Of a stretch of 64,000 bases of DNA, positions 24,101-30,100 are shown one piece after another (within the stretch, counting starts at the first letter, position 1; each line of letters starts with the position of its first letter). Under the pieces are notes generated by a model. That model saw only the letters and a list, made by a program, of their open reading frames with translations, did no database searches and was not told the origin of the DNA. The DNA is taken from the NCBI RefSeq assembly GCF_000003815.2, contig NC_049988.1, forward strand, positions 16,147,778 through 16,211,777, given 5' to 3'. Origin of the DNA: Branchiostoma floridae (taxonomy: Eukaryota; Chordata; Leptocardii; Amphioxiformes; Branchiostomatidae). The translations under genes were made by a program, and so were the position numbers.

Positions 24101-27100
24101 CTGGAGATAACATGCAATAATAATGTCATCACATCAAAAAACTACTATCTACTCAACTATCATGACCATAACATCCCCAGACATGCTGTTAGAAGGCTCA
24201 TTATCGAACTTGACTTTCATATTCCTGAATTCTACACACCAGATATCAAGATCCATTCACAGTTTTTCGGACCATGCTTTCCACAGACAGACAGACAGAC
24301 ACACAGACACAAAACTGTCATCTAAAAGGTAACTTTCTTGAGACTAGAAACAATTTGTATTTAGGAAAAGTTGTTTTGTTTTCAAGATATATTAAGTCAT
24401 CATCTTTGCTTCTGTGTTTTATCTATCTGTAGCCATAGCCTACCTGTGTTTAAGGTGAGCACGTTAAAGAACCCACCACACTTATTAAAAAAGGTATGGG
24501 TCCTTCCCGATGTGGGTGGATCAAATAAATCTGTTTGGATATGCAGCTAGTACTCTTCAGTACAAACCTGGTGTGTTATGCCATAAGGCAGTTTACCGAG
24601 TATGTAATACAAAAAGCCATCCCCACCTTTCCTCAGTGCTGCACTCCTTAATCAGGTCTGGACTCTCCAGTAACACCTGGAGTAGAACCAAGGCTGGGGT
24701 TCCCTGGAAGAAAAAACACAGCTTTGTCAAACATGTTGTCTACACGAGTTTTAAAGAAACGGTTTATTTTCAGTAAAACATTACAGTGGGCAGATTGTAT
24801 TTGTAGATAGATAAATATTTCAAATGAAATAGATGGTTTAACTGGGGTGAAAAATGATTTCCAAGATTTTGAAAAGAATAAATGTATGCTTCAAGCAAAC
24901 ATAAAAACTTGGTATTGACCAACTGTTAATGTCTTCTTCTGCTTCTGATCAAGTTATGCACAGACTTCCTAAAATTGAATTGTGTAATTTCATGTAAGTG
25001 TATTTTTGCCTGTTACCGTAAACTCCTACAAGACACAGTAAAAGTGCTGTTAGGATAGATGAAAAAAGTAGGCTGAGAAATCAAAGTATTTTTAAGTTGC
25101 ATAAAGTGCACCACTATCAGTATTTTTCCTTAGAATTTCCACAAAGGCATAAGCAGCAGTCTGTATACTTACGTTCATGACATCCTTGGAGCCTCCGTGG
25201 CAGTAAGACGTTGAACTCAGCACCTTCTGTGGGAGTCTGGACATGTCTTCTAGGAGTTTCTGTCAAGAGATACACACGGACACATCAACACATAAACTGA
25301 TACACACAACACTGGAAATCTGGACTATCTCTTTATATATTTCCACAACATTCATCAAGGCAGAAAGAAAAACATCATAAGAGACATGTAGGGTTCAAAT
25401 TTGGAATGCTATCTGAAAAAAGTTTATGATTTGAACTCATTTACACTCCCATTTACACTCCCATTGAATTTGCTAAGAAATGCTAATTCAACAAATGCTA
25501 TCTTTATATTCAGACTGTATAATCATATCAAATACTTTACTACACTAAAACAGAATATGCATTTCTAGGCATGGGTGTTTCTTACAGAGCATAAAGTTTC
25601 CAAATGTTACACATGTAGGTTACTCACCAACATCACATTGGCCCTGAGTTTTCTCGAAGCGACGACCTCTTGTATACAGGAGAGATACAGGGAGAACATG
25701 TTGGAGATCTGAGAGTCTTTCCTGGGCCCTGAAGAAATGAATGAGAAACGATCAAGAAACACTATAGACTTGCAATATTGTATAGTCAAAACTGGTGTTT
25801 AAAAGAAGCTGCTAACAGCACAACCGAATTAAATGTAACACTAAGGCAATCAGAGATGGCTGACTTGATACCTGTACTGATTTTGGGGTCCTTCCAGTCC
25901 CGTACAAAAAGATATTGGTAATCACTGAAAACATACACACACACACAAACCAAGGACACATACATGCACACACACACACACACATATAAACATAGCCCCC
26001 CAAACAATACTTCACATCAGACCCAACTCCCAAAAGTCCAAGATTACTGACCTTCTTGCAGAGCTTGTCTGATGTGTCCAGTCAGCAAACTCCAGATGTT
26101 CAACACTACAGGTTCTGAAATGAGACACACATGACATGTAAGAATGTCAAGTATTTGACTATTTTACTTGAAAACCTTTTCCTCAGGTCCTTAAAGCAAC
26201 CCAAAGGCTTCCACATTAAAACAAGTGTTCTTAAAATTGTTTTACAGACCTCGATATCTAAAGTATGCATAGTTCAGGTTAACTGATGCTGCAATAGCAA
26301 ATCTCTTTAGATTTACTGTATTTTATGTAGCTGTCTCAGAACACCCAGTGGAATCTCAATAGAGATGATGGTGTTGTTGAACACTTCTCAAGAAAACACT
26401 ATTATTACGTACCCTGAAGGTGAGGGTTTACAGTGCACATGACCTCCTGTGTGGCCCTGATGAAAGTCTCCGCATGTTTGATGAAGAAGGCTGGAGATGT
26501 GATCAACTCTTCCTGTAGGGGGGCTGCAAATATAAAGATGGCAAAATTATAGTACAATGCTAAACTTTTTTCCAACACAAAGGTATACACGGATCAAGTT
26601 TTTAATGACCACTGTCGTCTTCTTCAGGATCAAAATTGATGAGATGTGAGGTAAAAAAATTATTTATATATCAAGCTTTTGGCTACACAAAACTAATCAC
26701 CAGCAGATACAGACCTTAACAAAGAATTCAGTATGCAGATATAAACTACCCTAATGTGAGAATTGTTTTGCAACACTTTTTTTTGCTGAAAGGGCGCACT
26801 GTCCCTTTTGCGGTATTAGAAATTGAGCATTTCAAAGCCTGAGAGAGAAAATTTCTGTTTCTACAGGCCTCAAGAAACATTCTGAAGAGACTTTGGTCAG
26901 GCAAGGTGGCAAGGCTCTTGCAGACTTACAGAGTAAGTGGGTGCAATTTCAAAAGTATTAGGACACCGTGCCCCTTTATTTCCCTGTGTACAGATACATA
27001 AACTATAACAATGCTTCACACATAACTTCCTAACAACAGAAAGCAAGCCTTACCTAGAGTGAGCTTAGCAGCAGCTGCAATACCAGGTTTGCCCAGCAGG

Positions 27101-30100
27101 TGGAGCAGTATCTCGGCCCCCACCAGTTGGACAGCCTTGCTGGGTGGATGCGCCCCTCCCAGACGGGGGGTCCGTGGGGTAGCCGGCCCTGGCGCAGCAA
27201 AGGATCCTGGGGAAAAATGAAAAACGTTCTTGCAACTTCTTTATTACCTTTGCCAGAATGGCTAAGGTAATATTTCTTTCTTGCTGCGCTAACAGGCCAA
27301 TAGTAAAAACATACAATATAAAACACACAACAACATTGACACATCAAAATCAAACATTTGTAGACTGGCTATAGTTACAAAGTTGAGCTTTGTTCCAACA
27401 CAAAGGAAGAACTCACCATGAATTTCCAACCTTCGTCAGATGTCTGATTCACTGTTCTGATGTTCTGGTAGTTGGAAGTGTGAAGACATCAGGAGCAAAT
27501 CGTAAATGGCGGGAAGACGGAATCTACCACTGTTCATATCTAATTTTGAAATCTACCACCATTAATATATAATTTCACTGACTGCCTGGACTGTCGGTGC
27601 AGTGAATCTGACGTCTGACAAAGTTCGGTGTGATTGACAGAAAATTCATGTTGAGTTCCTTTTGTTGTGTTAGAACAAAGCTCAACTTGGTAACTATGTA
27701 CTCTACCAACACAGGTGAGTTGTAGACTGGCTGCTTACCTCTCCTCTGTGGAGTTTGATTAAGTATCATCTTGCCTCCTGCTGGAGTGGCTGGGGTGGTA
27801 AGAGTTCCTGGTGTGAGACCCAGGCAGAACTGCAGTAGGGGACCACAGACCTAAAAATAAAATACAAAGTACATCAGTGTGATACTAATTACAGAACTTA
27901 CAAGTGTCTGTAGATGAATTGGTAATGAATGTATTCACTTGGAAGCCCTTCTGACTTTTATAAAATAGGAAGAAAGACCTGAAAAATTGAACACACCTGT
28001 TCAAAGTTCTGGGACAGGTTGGGGCCAAGTGCCCTCGCCAGGTGCCACCAGGTCTGGAGTCGGACCGTCACTACAGACTCCTGTAAATGAAAGGCAACAA
28101 ATTGATGACATGACTTCATCCATGAAAAAAGTATCTTTAGGAGGAGTCCCTTATTCTCCAAGCAGATGTTGGGTGGAAGGTCTTTTTGTTTTCTGTCTGG
28201 GTTTGTTAAAGCCAAGCTGTCACAAAATGATTGGACCATCCATTCCAGCATCTCACTCAGTGAAACTATAAAGGCAATATTTTTGCAAAAATAAAAACTT
28301 TTTGCCAAACTACTAGCACAACAATACTAGACTCGCCCTATAGTATTGTGTGCTAGTAAAAAATTACTCATATTTACAATGAACAGCTAATATCCAATCC
28401 AAGCTCTGATTGGCTACTGACAGAAAAAGAAGAAAGAAAAAGAACACACCAGCAAAAACAATATGCTTTACAGGGGAAAAATAATTTCATACAAAATTGA
28501 TCAACATGTCCATCATATCCTTTGCAGAAAACAACCAACCTGTTTGGTGTTGTCCACCAGTATGGGCTGTAGTAGCAGCTTCAAACGTTTGGCGTTGGAG
28601 ATCGTGTCTGGGTTGGTCGCAAAGTTGTCGATCAGGGACTTCCATGCTGCGTGGGAGGCCACGCGGGTGTCGATGTAAGTACTCTTGAAGCCCTGCTCTA
28701 CGATGCCTAGAAGTCCATTGATGACACTTCCACCCTTGTGGATTGACTGTGTTGGGAGGGGAGAAAGATAACACCACCATTTACATTTTATAAGCACTGT
28801 ATGTCTAGTAGAGGGAGGCCAGGCAGGAGATGGGGAGATGACATCAAGGACTGGACAGGCAGTTCCCTAACTGTCTGCACACAGAACAGGAATGGATGGA
28901 GGAGACTTGTGCTAGAGGTAACCATGGTCCCCGACCCTCCTGATGAGGATGGGACTAGAAGGAAGGAAGGAGTATGTCTAGCCTGGGTACCATCCGGATA
29001 TCAGTTTGTTCTGACTTTTATTATACACTATACGCTTCTCTGCTATTCTGTCTGTGAACCTTGTCATCTCTAACGTTTAAATCATCCAAATTTTGGATGA
29101 GGGCACTGGATTGGACCGAACTACTACCCAGATGGTACCCAGGCTAATGTCAGCAGTGGAAGCCAAACACATTTTATTTTCAATTGTTCATTTAACCACA
29201 ACAGAAGAACAGAATTGTGTACAGAGGTCAAAATGACATACTCCAACTTTCCCACATTCTCAGGCAAACAGAAAGCAACTTTCTCTTAATCAAAATTACA
29301 GGGCTTAATGTCTTCCTCTGCTTCTAAGTCCTACCTTTCCCAGTAGCGTAATGATGCTCGCCCAAACTTTTAGTACAAACTCTTCATGGTTTGGCTTGAA
29401 CAACTTGGTCAGCTCTGGGATCAGAGTCTGGAAAAGCAAAAAACAAAGTTACAGAATCTAAAATGCTCCTTCACCTTTATCTGTGAGGTAACCTATATCA
29501 AATGTTTTTGAAAACAGTATTCACGGATATCAAGTCAACAGATACAGTGTAATATTTTCACTAGCATTACCTATACCTTAGGAAATAACCTTTTTTTACA
29601 CAAGCATCACATTTACTTTGAATATTGGAATAAAAGGAGAGGAAAATGTATAAATGTTTGGAATAACATATTTCAAAATAAGCAAGAAGCTAGTTTAATA
29701 TATAAAATGAAGCTTAAATCAACTCACAGATTTTAAGTCTGGGATCAATTCTGCTACGATTGCCTCTTGCTGTGACATCATGGCGGGAAGTCCAGCCTCC
29801 AGCGCTGCCGCCGCTCTCTCACGGACTTTTGGCGCCGTGTGCGTAACGGACAGAAGCACGAGCTTACTCCACTGCTGTGCGTGGACAGCCATGTCACCTG
29901 GTACCTGAGAAAGGGGGAAACTTTTTTAGATCAAGAAATCACGGATTCTCCTGTGCACTCAAAACAAGTCATTTGCCAAGGCGGGTCCTAAGGAAGACCA
30001 ATTCTGGATGCACATGAACAGCTACAGGGGCGGAACATACTGGCATGGAGCGCTGTTTCCTCCTCTCCTTAAGAAATGTAGTGTGTCCAACTCCCTACCT

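Noticed and set aside
26048-26051. Donor AAG|GTCAGT for RIF1 exon 26048-26114
   Set aside because: It would break the reading frame into the next exon; the GT three bases further (GGTCA|GTAATC) restores phase.
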